The translations under genes and the position numbers were made by a program. From Palleronia aestuarii (GTDB lineage Bacteria; Pseudomonadota; Alphaproteobacteria; Rhodobacterales; Rhodobacteraceae): a stretch of 64,000 bases of DNA. The stretch is taken from positions 248,001 to 312,000 of the forward strand of contig NZ_QKZL01000002.1 in NCBI RefSeq assembly GCF_003253995.1. Reading direction: 5' to 3'. Positions 38,511 through 46,297 of this stretch are shown one piece after another (positions within the stretch are counted from its first letter, which is position 1; every line of letters begins with the position of its first letter). A model generated the notes under the pieces. The model saw only the letters and a list, made by a program, of their open reading frames with translations, ran no database searches and was not told the origin of the DNA.

Positions 38511-38654
38511 GTATGCCGGTTTGCATACGTTCGGTGTACGCGCGGCATACGATGTATGTCCGTCCGGTGCACGCGAGCCGTACGTCCGACGCACGCGCGC
38601 TGCACCGATGCTGCACGCGCCGTGTACGTCCGGTGTACGTCCGGTGTACGGGTC
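38511..38654. repeat. Thirteen-unit degenerate tandem array with 11-bp register
   Basis: Units start at 511, 523, 534, 545, 554, 567, 578, 589, 600, 611, 622, 633 and 644 (add 38000), so spacing is 11 bp except for 12, 9 and 13 near the left end. The best unit is GTGTACGTCCG (622 and 633 identical, 644 partial). The first six bases are mostly alternating purine-pyrimidine (GTGTAC, GTGCAC, GCATAC). The register is one helical turn. It lies between the arfB start and a terminator hairpin. The period is not a multiple of three, arguing against coding. Function unknown. Confidence 0.85.
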
Positions 38655-38675
38655 ACGCCCCTCCCTGAACGCGAA

Positions 38676-38702
38676 AAGGGCTGCCGGAAACCGACAGCCC
38701 TT
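38676..38702 (-). terminator. Intrinsic terminator of the small minus-strand unit
   Basis: On the minus strand AAGGGCTG, a mismatch and a CGG/CCG inner pair around a TTT loop close with CAGCCCTT, followed by TTCGC. The 8-bp outer stem is perfect. It stands 69 bp past the stop of the 18-codon frame and ends the unit that starts after the queuosine-precursor transporter gene. Confidence 0.75.
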
Positions 38703-38771
38703 CGAATGTTTTGGAGATGGGCCCGGTTAGAGCGGCGCCCAATCAGGGTTCTGTCACCTCAGGGTTTGCCC

Positions 38772-38828
38772 TCAGGCGATGGCCCCCATGACTGTTCCGA
38801 CCTCATACTCCACCATCATTCTAGACAC
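38772..38828 (-). CDS. Candidate 18-residue peptide with an extreme Shine-Dalgarno
   Basis: GTG at 38826-38828, TGA at 38772-38774; the peptide would be MSRMMVEYEVGTVMGAIA. GGAGG lies exactly seven bases before the GTG and is part of a 17-base stretch complementary to the 16S 3' tail. A TTGACA box (38887-38892, minus) lies just upstream and a hairpin terminator downstream, so this is a self-contained unit of about 190 bp. It could encode a peptide, act as a leader, or be an sRNA that titrates ribosomes. No family recognised. Past the stop, AACCCTGA is repeated twice. Confidence 0.45.
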   Translation of the reverse strand: MSRMMVEYEVGTVMGAIA

Positions 38829-38844
38829 TGGACCACCTCCTTTC
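38828..38844 (-). promoter_or_regulatory. Hyper-extended Shine-Dalgarno
   Basis: The plus strand reads CTGGACCACCTCCTTTC, identical to the 16S rRNA 3' end CTGGATCACCTCCTTTC except one base. The minus-strand transcript could therefore pair with the 16S tail over 17 positions with one G.U pair. Ordinary sites in this window use four to six bases. Confidence 0.6.
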
Positions 38845-38886
38845 ATTTGATTTCCGATAGGTAGAAGTTCGCACAGATTTTGCGTT

Positions 38887-38892
38887 TGTCAA
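38887..38892 (-). promoter_or_regulatory. Candidate -35 element of the small unit
   Basis: TTGACA read on the minus strand, just past the stop of the queuosine-precursor transporter gene. At 17-18 bp spacing the -10 is only AACTTC/ACTTCT, so the promoter is incomplete by consensus. The perfect -35 in GC-rich DNA and the A/T-rich surroundings make it the best candidate. Confidence 0.4.
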
Positions 38893-38898
38893 AAGAAA

Positions 38899-39519
38899 TT
38901 ACGCTATCCGTGGGCCCGCTCTTCTCACGATGACGCGAAATGGTACAAGCGCGATCAAGGCGAGGGCGAACTTCACCATCCAGTCCGCCGCCGCGAGGCT
39001 GACCCAGAGCGGAACGGCCGGTCCGACCCCCAGAAGCGGCAGCGTCTCGTTCGCCCACGACACGTCGTTGCCCGGCTCGACGAAGCTGAGCGCTGCGCTG
39101 AACGCGATGGAAAAGAACAGCGCCGTATCGAGCGCCGATCCAAGCAATGACGAGACGAACGGCGCCCGCCACCATTCCCCGCCCCTGAGGCGGTCGAAGA
39201 CAGAGATATCAAGAAGTTGTGCCATCAGGAACGCGGTTCCCGAACCGATCGCGACCCGCCAGGTGACGAGCGGGCCGAACGCGCCGTCGATCTGCGTGCC
39301 GACGAGGGAGCAGGCGATGCCGACGACAAAACCCGCGAAGACGACGCGCCGCGCGGCCTGCGGCCCGTAGAGGCGGTTCATGACGTCGGTCACGAGGAAG
39401 GCGAATGGATAGGTGAGCGCCCCCCAGGTGAGCCATTGCCCGATGAGGACCTGAACGAGGATGTTGGAGGCCACGACGATGATCGCCATGGCGAGGATGC
39501 CGGGAAGAAGACGGGTCAT
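38899..39519 (-). CDS. Queuosine precursor transporter (YhhQ/VUT family)
   Basis: Inner-membrane protein (206 aa) with about six hydrophobic helices. The family motif FLVTDVMNRLYGPQAARR follows the second helix, and later helices contain SSLLGSALDTALFFSIAFS. YhhQ proteins import preQ0/preQ1 for queuosine at tRNA position 34. Start chosen at ATG 39517-39519 (MTRLLPGILAMAIIV); an ATG 14 codons upstream is possible. No preQ1 riboswitch was recognised in 39520-39618. Confidence 0.88.
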   Translation of the reverse strand: MTRLLPGILAMAIIVVASNILVQVLIGQWLTWGALTYPFAFLVTDVMNRLYGPQAARRVVFAGFVVGIACSLVGTQIDGAFGPLVTWRVAIGSGTAFLMAQLLDISVFDRLRGGEWWRAPFVSSLLGSALDTALFFSIAFSAALSFVEPGNDVSWANETLPLLGVGPAVPLWVSLAAADWMVKFALALIALVPFRVIVRRAGPRIA

Positions 39520-39618
39520 GCGAGGGTCCGTTTTGACAAGGTGGCCGGAGACTTGGCCCATGCGGGCAGCGTCCGCGCTCCTACGCCCGCAGGCGGCGCG
39601 GGACAAGCCCCCGACGGC

Positions 39619-40491
39619 TCAATCGGGCACGCTGTACTCGACGAATTCGGTCCTCTGGAAGAAACGGAAGTTGTCGTCGGAGATCATGGTGACGCGCAGC
39701 CCCCCGTCGCCGTCACGCCAGACCGAGACCCCTTCGAGGTTATCGTGCTGCCCCGTCCGCGATTCGAGGAGCGTCTCCTCCGTTTCGATCCCCTCCGAAC
39801 CGAGTGTGAACCGCCGCACCCGGCTCGCGAAGCCCAGGCCGGAAAAGTACCGCTCAAGGATGTAGAGCCGCCCGCGATCGTCGAAATCCGCGCCGACGGG
39901 ACGAAAGGAATCGCGCTTCGGCACCATGTAGGGCCGCGTCCAGCGCCCGTTTCGGAACCGCCAGATCGGGAACTCGGCCTCGCGGTCGCGCCAGACCTCC
40001 GGCATCGTGTAGAGCGCGCCGTCCGCGTCGATCGCGAGCGCCTCCAGGGAGGAGTTGGACCCCAGCCCGTTGAAGTCTCGCGGCCTCGGCAGGGGCGAGG
40101 GCTTCCCGCCCGGCGTCTCGTACGACCAGACCCGCGCACGATGTTCGAAGGAGACGTAGATGCGCCCATCCGGCGTGACCGCGAGCCCTTCCGAATCCCC
40201 GAACGCCGTCGTCATCGGCGTCCCGTCGGTATTCAGGAGTGGCAGGATCGGACCGATCTTGGCTCCCACGATGTGGCCGTCTTCGCGAAGCAGGCGTCCC
40301 GAAACGATGCTCGAGCGATCCGAGATGGCCGTGAAGTCGATCCCGTTCGCGGCGATGTCGAGGCCAGAGAAACCACCGAAATTCGGATCTTCCAGGCGCC
40401 ACGTATAGTCCCCAACGAATTCGGCGCCCCTTGCGGGAGCACCGAGAATGAGGAGGCAGGCGAGGATCAGCGCGCGAGGACGGCTTGGCAT
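39619..40491 (-). CDS. Exported esterase-like activity of phytase family protein
   Basis: Predicted secreted protein (290 aa) with a signal peptide (MPSRPRALILACLLILGAPA then RGAEF). It looks like a beta-propeller of the Phytase-like/esterase-like family: GGFSGLDIAANGIDFTAISD, FGDSEGLAVTPDGRIYVSFE, NSSLEALAIDADGALYTMPE and HDNLEGVSVW repeat a pattern of strands with SGL/EGL/EAL turns. Substrate unknown. Start ATG 40489-40491 overlaps the mepA stop by 25 bp, so it is probably last in a minus-strand operon from the thioesterase gene. Confidence 0.82.
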   Translation of the reverse strand: MPSRPRALILACLLILGAPARGAEFVGDYTWRLEDPNFGGFSGLDIAANGIDFTAISDRSSIVSGRLLREDGHIVGAKIGPILPLLNTDGTPMTTAFGDSEGLAVTPDGRIYVSFEHRARVWSYETPGGKPSPLPRPRDFNGLGSNSSLEALAIDADGALYTMPEVWRDREAEFPIWRFRNGRWTRPYMVPKRDSFRPVGADFDDRGRLYILERYFSGLGFASRVRRFTLGSEGIETEETLLESRTGQHDNLEGVSVWRDGDGGLRVTMISDDNFRFFQRTEFVEYSVPD

Positions 40492-41369
40492 GCGAGCGGC
40501 AGGTCGGCCATGCGAAGATCGCGTTTCGGCGGTGCGGGGGCGGCGTTGGGATCTGGCGGCGGCGGGTTGAGGATATTGTTCACCCAGGCCTGCGCATCCG
40601 CGCATCCGTCACCGGGCGGCGGCGGTTCCTGGTTCTCGCAGCCCTGCGCCCCGCGCGGGCAGGTCAGGCGTACATGCATATGGTAGTGATGCCCCCACCA
40701 GGGCCGGACCTTCCGGAGATAGCTTCGATCGCCGGTCTCGTCGGCGCACATCCGGACCTTGGCGCCCGGGAAGAGGAAGATACGGGAAACGCGGGGGTCC
40801 TCCGCCGCCGCCTTGACGAGTGCGTGCTGGAACGGACCCCATTGGGAATTGACGTAGGCGCCGGAGCTGCGCTGCATCGACACGGCTGAGAGGTTCTCCC
40901 GCTCCGGCCGGCTGAGGCCGAGCGTGGCGGGCATCAGCCAGATATCCGCGTCGAGCCCGCTCTGGTGGCTCGCATGGCCGGTCAGCATCGGTCCGCCCCG
41001 GGGCTGGCTCATGTCGCCCACGTAGATGCCGTTCGCTTCCGGTCGGGCGGCCATCAGGCGGGAGAGATCCTGCACCATGTCGACCGTCTCGGGATGCGCC
41101 CAGTTGCGATTGCGGCTGAGCCGCATCGCCTGCCAGGTGGGCCCGGTCTCGGGGAGTTGTATCCCGCCTGCGAGGCACCCTCTGGAATAGCCACCATAGG
41201 GGGACGAGGGGAGCGCCGCGGCGTAGGACTTCGAGCCGAAGAGTTCCTTCGCGACGCCGCTCTGCGTGACCTCGACGAGGGGCATGGGGATCGGGTCGGA
41301 TGCGTCGTCGCCGCAGGCGGCGAGCGTGAGGAGCAGGCCCAGGGCTGCAATGGATCGCGCGAGAATCAT
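40467..41369 (-). CDS. mepA: Penicillin-insensitive murein endopeptidase MepA
   Basis: Zinc LAS-type peptidase (300 aa) that cuts D-Ala-mDAP cross-links in peptidoglycan. The N-terminus is a lipoprotein signal (ALGLLLTLAACGDD; lipid Cys at 19). Metal ligands are in GHASHQSGLDADIWL and in WWGHHYHMHVRLTCP, as in E. coli MepA. The C-terminal tail is proline-rich with several cysteines (CENQE, CADAQ, CQAVL) that may form disulfides. ATGA overlap with the upstream MFS gene. Confidence 0.93.
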   Translation of the reverse strand: MILARSIAALGLLLTLAACGDDASDPIPMPLVEVTQSGVAKELFGSKSYAAALPSSPYGGYSRGCLAGGIQLPETGPTWQAMRLSRNRNWAHPETVDMVQDLSRLMAARPEANGIYVGDMSQPRGGPMLTGHASHQSGLDADIWLMPATLGLSRPERENLSAVSMQRSSGAYVNSQWGPFQHALVKAAAEDPRVSRIFLFPGAKVRMCADETGDRSYLRKVRPWWGHHYHMHVRLTCPRGAQGCENQEPPPPGDGCADAQAWVNNILNPPPPDPNAAPAPPKRDLRMADLPLACQAVLAR

Positions 41370-42700
41370 GCCGGCTGATCTCCATCGGTTTCAACCCAGG
41401 GTAGCAGAAGCAGACCCAGGCCGAACAGTCCGATCAACGGAGAAATCCCCCATTGTTGCGATCCGGTCAAGCTCGTCGCGATCCCAATGGAGAGAGGTGC
41501 CAGGAAGGACGTGGCTTTGCCCGCAAGGGCGTAAAGACCGAAGGCCTCGGTCATCCGCTCTGGATCGGCCTGGTGGACCATCATCGTGCGACTCGCGGCC
41601 TGCAATGCACCGCCTGCCGCGCCGATCGCCGCGCCGATCACCATGAAGGTGGTGTCGGGCAGGGTCGCCCCCACCGATTGCGCGATCCCGAAGACCGCGT
41701 CGCGCGAGACGAACATCGCCGCGAGGACGCTTGCGAGAAGGACGAGGATCGCCGCGACGATGACGGGCTTCGGTCCGAAGCGCCGGTCCGCCCGGCCGCC
41801 GAGCCAGGCGAAGATCGCGCCGGTGACGACGGCGATGATCCCGAACGTCCCGGTCTGGACTACCGACCAGTCGAGTACGCCCGCCGCGAAGATCGCGCCG
41901 AGCGCATAGGTTCCGTTGAGCCCGTCGCGGTAGAGCATCGACGCCGCGAGGAAGGCGGTGCGGCTCGGTGTCTCGGGCAGGCGGCGCAGCGTTCGCCCGA
42001 GGCCGCGAAGCGCGCCGGGGATGTCCGTGGGCACGGCGCGGCCGGTGGTCGCGGGATCGCGCACCCAGAGAAAGAACGGCAGGATGAAGACAGCATACCA
42101 GAGCGCGGTCAGCGGGCCGACGAACCGTGTCCCCTCGCGCGTATCCGGGTCGAGACCGAACAGGGGGTCTGTTCCGAGGAGCGTCTTGCCCGTCGCCGCA
42201 TCCTCGGCAAAGAAGAGGAGCACGATCACCAGGGCCACCAGCCCGCCCACGTAACCGAACGCCCAGCCGCTTCCAGAAACATGCCCGAGGTCCTCGCGTG
42301 CGGCGAGGCCGGGCAGCATCGCGTTGGTGAAGATCGTGGCGAACTCCATTCCAACCAGCCCGATTGCGAAGCCCGCCATGACGAGCCACAGGTTCAGCGA
42401 GCCGGGCGCCGCCCACCAGAGCGAGGCCGCGCCCGCGACGTAGAGCAGCGAGAAGAGGCCGATCCAGCACATCCTTTGCCCGGACTGGTCCGCGATCGCC
42501 CCGAGGATTGGCGCGAGGAGCGCGATGACGATCCCCGCCGCGGCGATGCCATAGCCCCAGATCGCCTGCGCCCGGGTCCCGTCCCCGATCAGCGACTGGA
42601 TATAGGGCCCGAAGATGAAGGTGATGAGCAGCGTGTTGTAGGGCTGGCTCGCCCAATCGAAGAAGAACCAGCCCCAGATCCGCCGCTTCCCGGACGTCAT
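41366..42700 (-). CDS. MFS transporter, UMF1/Atg22-like
   Basis: Twelve-helix major facilitator (444 aa). The start MTSGKRRIWGWFFFDWASQP followed by YNTLLITFIFGPY is the hallmark of the UMF1 (Atg22-like) family found in many alphaproteobacteria. GAIADQSGQRM is the A-loop. Yeast Atg22 exports amino acids from vacuoles; bacterial substrates are unknown. Both ends overlap neighbours by 4 bp (ATGA with the thioesterase gene upstream and mepA downstream), so expression is tightly coupled. Confidence 0.9.
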   Translation of the reverse strand: MTSGKRRIWGWFFFDWASQPYNTLLITFIFGPYIQSLIGDGTRAQAIWGYGIAAAGIVIALLAPILGAIADQSGQRMCWIGLFSLLYVAGAASLWWAAPGSLNLWLVMAGFAIGLVGMEFATIFTNAMLPGLAAREDLGHVSGSGWAFGYVGGLVALVIVLLFFAEDAATGKTLLGTDPLFGLDPDTREGTRFVGPLTALWYAVFILPFFLWVRDPATTGRAVPTDIPGALRGLGRTLRRLPETPSRTAFLAASMLYRDGLNGTYALGAIFAAGVLDWSVVQTGTFGIIAVVTGAIFAWLGGRADRRFGPKPVIVAAILVLLASVLAAMFVSRDAVFGIAQSVGATLPDTTFMVIGAAIGAAGGALQAASRTMMVHQADPERMTEAFGLYALAGKATSFLAPLSIGIATSLTGSQQWGISPLIGLFGLGLLLLPWVETDGDQPA

Positions 42701-43230
42701 GCAGGTGCCGGCATCGGCGGCCAGGGCCGCTCCGCCTCTGCCGCGATCCAGGCCGCGATCCAGGCAGGCAGGGGTGGGCTCTTGGCGTCGAACGCCGCCT
42801 CGACCTCCGCCATGGTCACGAGTCCCGCCCTCGAGGTGATCGCGCTGCGCAGGAGGACCTGCGAGGTGCAGGTCTCGCCCTTCCACATGCTCTGATCGAC
42901 ATAGAGGAATCGCGCGTCCCATCCGGCGATCCGGCTGCGCATCTCGATCCGGTCGAACATCCGCACCCTGCGGCGATACCGGATGGACGAACCGGCGACG
43001 GTGCCGCCCCAACCGCGGGCCCGCATGACCTCGCGCGCCCCGATTCGCTGGAAGAGCACGATCCGCCCGAGATCGTAGAGCGTGAGCGTCCGCCCGTTGT
43101 TAAGCTCTACCCAGAGGTCGATGTCCTGCGGCCAGCAGACATGGTGGCTCACATGCGTGTCGAAGAGGCCTAGGCGGGGCGCGTTTCGGTGAATGGCGAT
43201 TTCCTTCGCCATGCGGATCACGGGATACAT
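42697..43230 (-). CDS. Acyl-CoA thioesterase-like protein (hotdog fold)
   Basis: Hotdog-fold protein of 177 aa, beginning MYPVIRMAKEIAIHRNAPRL. The segment THVSHHVCWPQDIDLWVELN followed by NGRTLTLYDLGR resembles the 4HBT_2 thioesterases, where the Asn/Asp of the helix start is catalytic. Substrate is unknown; a medium or long acyl-CoA is a guess. AAGGAG lies eight bases before the ATG, the best ribosome site in this operon, consistent with its being first. Divergent from yggT (114 bp). Confidence 0.82.
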   Translation of the reverse strand: MYPVIRMAKEIAIHRNAPRLGLFDTHVSHHVCWPQDIDLWVELNNGRTLTLYDLGRIVLFQRIGAREVMRARGWGGTVAGSSIRYRRRVRMFDRIEMRSRIAGWDARFLYVDQSMWKGETCTSQVLLRSAITSRAGLVTMAEVEAAFDAKSPPLPAWIAAWIAAEAERPWPPMPAPA

Positions 43231-43344
43231 CGGCCAAACTCCTTCGCGCCACGGGGTGCCGCGCCCCGACCCGGCGGTCAAGTCTTGCCCGCACGTCCGG
43301 CCCCCATTAGATAGCGGGCATCCCATGACGAGAAAGGCTCGCCG

Positions 43345-43632
43345 ATGACGTCGCTCTTCCAGATCCTGCTTCTGATCCTCGACGTCGTCTGGTTCATCAT
43401 GATCGCGCATATCGTGATGTCGTGGCTCATCAACTTCCAGGTCCTGAACCTGCGGCAGCCGCTCGTGTCGCAGATCTGGTTCGGCCTGACGCGACTGCTC
43501 GAACCGATCTACGGACCGATCCGCAGCGTGCTACCCTCGACGGGCGGGCTCGACCTCGCGCCCCTGGTCGCGTTGATCGGCGTCTATGCGCTCCGGATCA
43601 TCCTGATGAACAACGCCCCCGCCTTCTACTGA
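43345..43632 (+). CDS. yggT: YggT family membrane protein
   Basis: Small inner-membrane protein (95 aa) with two hydrophobic regions (residues about 4-30 and 70-90) around the family signature LTRLLEPIYGPIRSVLPSTG and LDLAPLVALIGVYALR. YggT proteins have been linked to osmotic tolerance and to FtsZ/envelope functions, but the mechanism is unclear. It starts 52 bp before recQ on the same strand, so they may be cotranscribed. Confidence 0.93.
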   Translation: MTSLFQILLLILDVVWFIMIAHIVMSWLINFQVLNLRQPLVSQIWFGLTRLLEPIYGPIRSVLPSTGGLDLAPLVALIGVYALRIILMNNAPAFY

Positions 43633-43684
43633 GCGCGCGAACCTTGCCGTCTGCGCCCCGTCCCATCTCGACCCGGTAGGCCGT

Positions 43685-45724
43685 ATGGACCAGGCGCACG
43701 CGCTCCTTTCGCGCATCTTCGGCTATGCCGCCTTTCGCCCCGGCCAGGAGGAGATCGTCGCGGCGGTGTCGTCCGGTCGCGACACGCTCGCCATCATGCC
43801 GACGGGCGGGGGAAAGTCGCTCTGCTACCAGCTCCCGGCCCTCATGCGACCCGGTGTCACGGTCGTCATCTCGCCCCTCATCGCGCTCATGCGCGACCAG
43901 GTGCGCGGGCTGCAGGAGGCGGGCGTGGCCGCCGGTGCGCTGACCTCGGGCAATACCGAGGGCGAGACGGAGGCCGTCTGGACCGCGCTTCATGCGGGCG
44001 AGCTGAAGCTTCTCTACATGGCACCGGAACGTCTCGCCTCGGGCGGCATGGAACGGATGCTCGCGGACGCGCATGTGGGGCTTCTCGCGGTCGACGAGGC
44101 GCATTGCGTGAGCCAGTGGGGGCACGATTTCCGGCCCGACTATCTCAGGATCGGGGCGTTGAGGCAGGCGCTCGACGTGCCCCTCGCGGCCTTCACCGCC
44201 ACCGCCGACGCGGAGACGCGGGCCGAGATCGTCGCGCGGCTCTTCGGCGGGTCGGAGCCCGAGATGTTCCTCCAGGGCTTCGACCGGCCGAACATCCACC
44301 TCGCCTTCCAGCCGAAGAACCAGCCGCGCGGGCAGATCCTGCGCTTCGCCGCTGCGCGGAAAGGCCAGTCGGGCATCGTCTATTGCGGCACGCGCGCCAA
44401 GACTGAAAGCCTATCTCAAGGCTTGGGCGAGGCCGGACACAGCGCCTGTTTTTATCACGGTGGGATGGAGGCGGAGGCGCGGCGCGACGTGGAGTCGCGG
44501 TTCGCGCGGGAGGACGGGCTCGTCGTCTGCGCGACGGTCGCCTTCGGCATGGGCGTGGACAAGCCGGACATTCGCTGGGTCGCGCACGCCGATCTCCCGA
44601 AAAGCATCGAGAGCTATTATCAGGAGATCGGCCGCGCCGGCCGCGACGGGGCGCCGGCGGAGACGCTGACCCTTTACGGCATGGACGACATCCGCCTGCG
44701 CCGCAGCCAGATCGACGAGGGGCTCGCGCCGCCCGAGCGCAAGGATGCCGATCACGGGAGGCTGAACGCGCTCCTGGGCCTTGCCGAGGCGATGGGGTGC
44801 CGCCGCCGGCAGCTCCTCGCCTATTTCGGCGAGGCATCGGAGCCCTGCGGCAATTGCGACCTCTGCGCCCGGCCGCCCGAGACGTTCGACGGGACCGAAG
44901 CGGTACGAATGGCACTTTCCGCGATGCTCAGGACCGGGGAATATTTCGGCACCGGACACCTCGTCGACGTGCTGACGGGCCGGGTCACCGACAAGGTCCG
45001 GGAACGCGGCCACGACAAGCTGCCGACCTTCGGCGTCGGGCGGGAGCACGACAAGCGGCACTGGCAGGCGATCTTTCGACAGATGATGGGGCGCGACCTC
45101 GTGCGGCCCGATCCCACCCGCCACGGCGCCCTCCGCATGACCCATGCCGCGCGTCCGATCCTGCGCGGCGAAGAGAGGATCGAGCTTCGCCTGGATCTGG
45201 CCAGGACGCCGGAGGGCCCGGCCGTGAAGGCGCTCGTGAGCGACGAGGACGCACCGCTCCTGTCGGCGCTCAAGGCCAAGCGCCGCGCGCTCGCGGAGGC
45301 GCAGAAGGTGCCGGCTTACGTCATCTTCGCCGACCGCACGCTGATCGAGATGGCGGAGACGAAGCCCGCCACGCTCGACGAGATGGCACGGATCGGCGGC
45401 GTGGGGGCGACCAAGCTCGAGCGCTACGGCGCGACCTTCCTCGAAGTTCTCACCGGCGGAGCCGAGCGGATGCATCCCGCACGTCGCAAGCTCGCCGGAC
45501 GGCCGGAAGGCGCGCTCCTCGACCGGTTGCAGGCGGCGCAGGCCGAGCTTCTGCGCGGCCCGCAAGGTACCGACAAGCCGATGAGTTGCGCCACGCCGAC
45601 GCTTCGATGGATCGCGGAGCGGCGGCCTGCATCGATCGAGGATCTCGCTCGTGGGCCGGGTCTCTCGGACGCGAAGGTGGAGCGGTTCGGCCCGACCTTC
45701 CTGCGGCTCGTGGCCGAGGATTAG
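43685..45724 (+). CDS. recQ: ATP-dependent DNA helicase RecQ
   Basis: 3'-5' DNA helicase (679 aa) acting in recombination and fork repair. Walker A PTGGGKS (39-45), DEAH (137-140), FTATAD and QEIGRAGRDG (motif VI) are intact. The RecQ-C zinc cluster CRRRQLL...CGNCDLC follows, then a winged helix. Two HRDC domains end the protein (about 520-600, VPAYVIFADRTLIEMAE; about 605-679, MSCATPTLRWIAERRPASIE); most bacterial RecQ have one. ATG at 43685 is the natural start. Confidence 0.96.
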   Translation: MDQAHALLSRIFGYAAFRPGQEEIVAAVSSGRDTLAIMPTGGGKSLCYQLPALMRPGVTVVISPLIALMRDQVRGLQEAGVAAGALTSGNTEGETEAVWTALHAGELKLLYMAPERLASGGMERMLADAHVGLLAVDEAHCVSQWGHDFRPDYLRIGALRQALDVPLAAFTATADAETRAEIVARLFGGSEPEMFLQGFDRPNIHLAFQPKNQPRGQILRFAAARKGQSGIVYCGTRAKTESLSQGLGEAGHSACFYHGGMEAEARRDVESRFAREDGLVVCATVAFGMGVDKPDIRWVAHADLPKSIESYYQEIGRAGRDGAPAETLTLYGMDDIRLRRSQIDEGLAPPERKDADHGRLNALLGLAEAMGCRRRQLLAYFGEASEPCGNCDLCARPPETFDGTEAVRMALSAMLRTGEYFGTGHLVDVLTGRVTDKVRERGHDKLPTFGVGREHDKRHWQAIFRQMMGRDLVRPDPTRHGALRMTHAARPILRGEERIELRLDLARTPEGPAVKALVSDEDAPLLSALKAKRRALAEAQKVPAYVIFADRTLIEMAETKPATLDEMARIGGVGATKLERYGATFLEVLTGGAERMHPARRKLAGRPEGALLDRLQAAQAELLRGPQGTDKPMSCATPTLRWIAERRPASIEDLARGPGLSDAKVERFGPTFLRLVAED

Positions 45725-45730
45725 CGCCTC

Positions 45731-46192
45731 TCAGGGTTGGTAGAGCGGTACGGTGGACATCGACATCTTCGCCGAACCTTCGGTGAGCTCCGCGGCATGG
45801 GCGAGATAGATGAGCGTCCGGTTCGTCTCGTCGTAAATGCGCTTGATCCGGAGCGTCTTGAGGATGATCGAGCGGCGGGTGTTGAACACGTCCTCCCCGC
45901 CCTTGCTGCGGTCGATATCCTCGAGATCGGCCTCGTCGATCGGCCCGGTCTGACGGCAGGCGATGGAGGCGTTCGACGGGTCCTCGAACCAGTTGCCCTG
46001 GCTCAGACGGTCGATCACGGAGCGGTCGAAATAGGCGATGTGGCAGGTGACGCCGGGAATGTCGGGATCGGCGATGGCCTCGATGACGATGTCGTTGCCG
46101 ATCCAGTCGACGCCGACATCGCCGACCTCCTCCGCACCGGCGGGCAGGGCAAGGAGAACGGCCAGGGCCGCGGCAAGCGGACGTCGGATCAT
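45731..46192 (-). CDS. creA: CreA family periplasmic protein
   Basis: CreA (153 aa), a periplasmic protein of unknown function, with a signal peptide (MIRRPLAAALAVLLALPAGA, cleavage near AEEVG). The conserved pattern VDWIGNDIVIEAIADPDIPG, CHIAYFDRS and ASIACRQTGPI follows, with two Cys likely paired in a disulfide. In E. coli it is cotranscribed with creBC, but no creB or creC is here. It converges on recQ with 6 bp between stops. Confidence 0.92.
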   Translation of the reverse strand: MIRRPLAAALAVLLALPAGAEEVGDVGVDWIGNDIVIEAIADPDIPGVTCHIAYFDRSVIDRLSQGNWFEDPSNASIACRQTGPIDEADLEDIDRSKGGEDVFNTRRSIILKTLRIKRIYDETNRTLIYLAHAAELTEGSAKMSMSTVPLYQP

Positions 46193-46297
46193 GGGTCTTT
46201 CTCCTTACTCGAGGGCCGCACGGAACGCCGGAGGTCCGAGATCGTTCCTTACGGGACAACCTAGCATGTCATTCCGAAGTCCCAAACGGAGTCCATC

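Noticed and set aside
38511-38654. CRISPR array
   Set aside because: Units are 11 bp with no separate spacers and no cas genes nearby.
38706-38898. Degraded 16S rRNA fragment
   Set aside because: Only 17 bases resemble the 16S tail; flanks do not match rRNA and the spacing to a start codon fits a Shine-Dalgarno.
39520-39618. preQ1 riboswitch before the queuosine-precursor transporter
   Set aside because: No preQ1-I or preQ1-II consensus was recognised; the gap is short and GC-rich.
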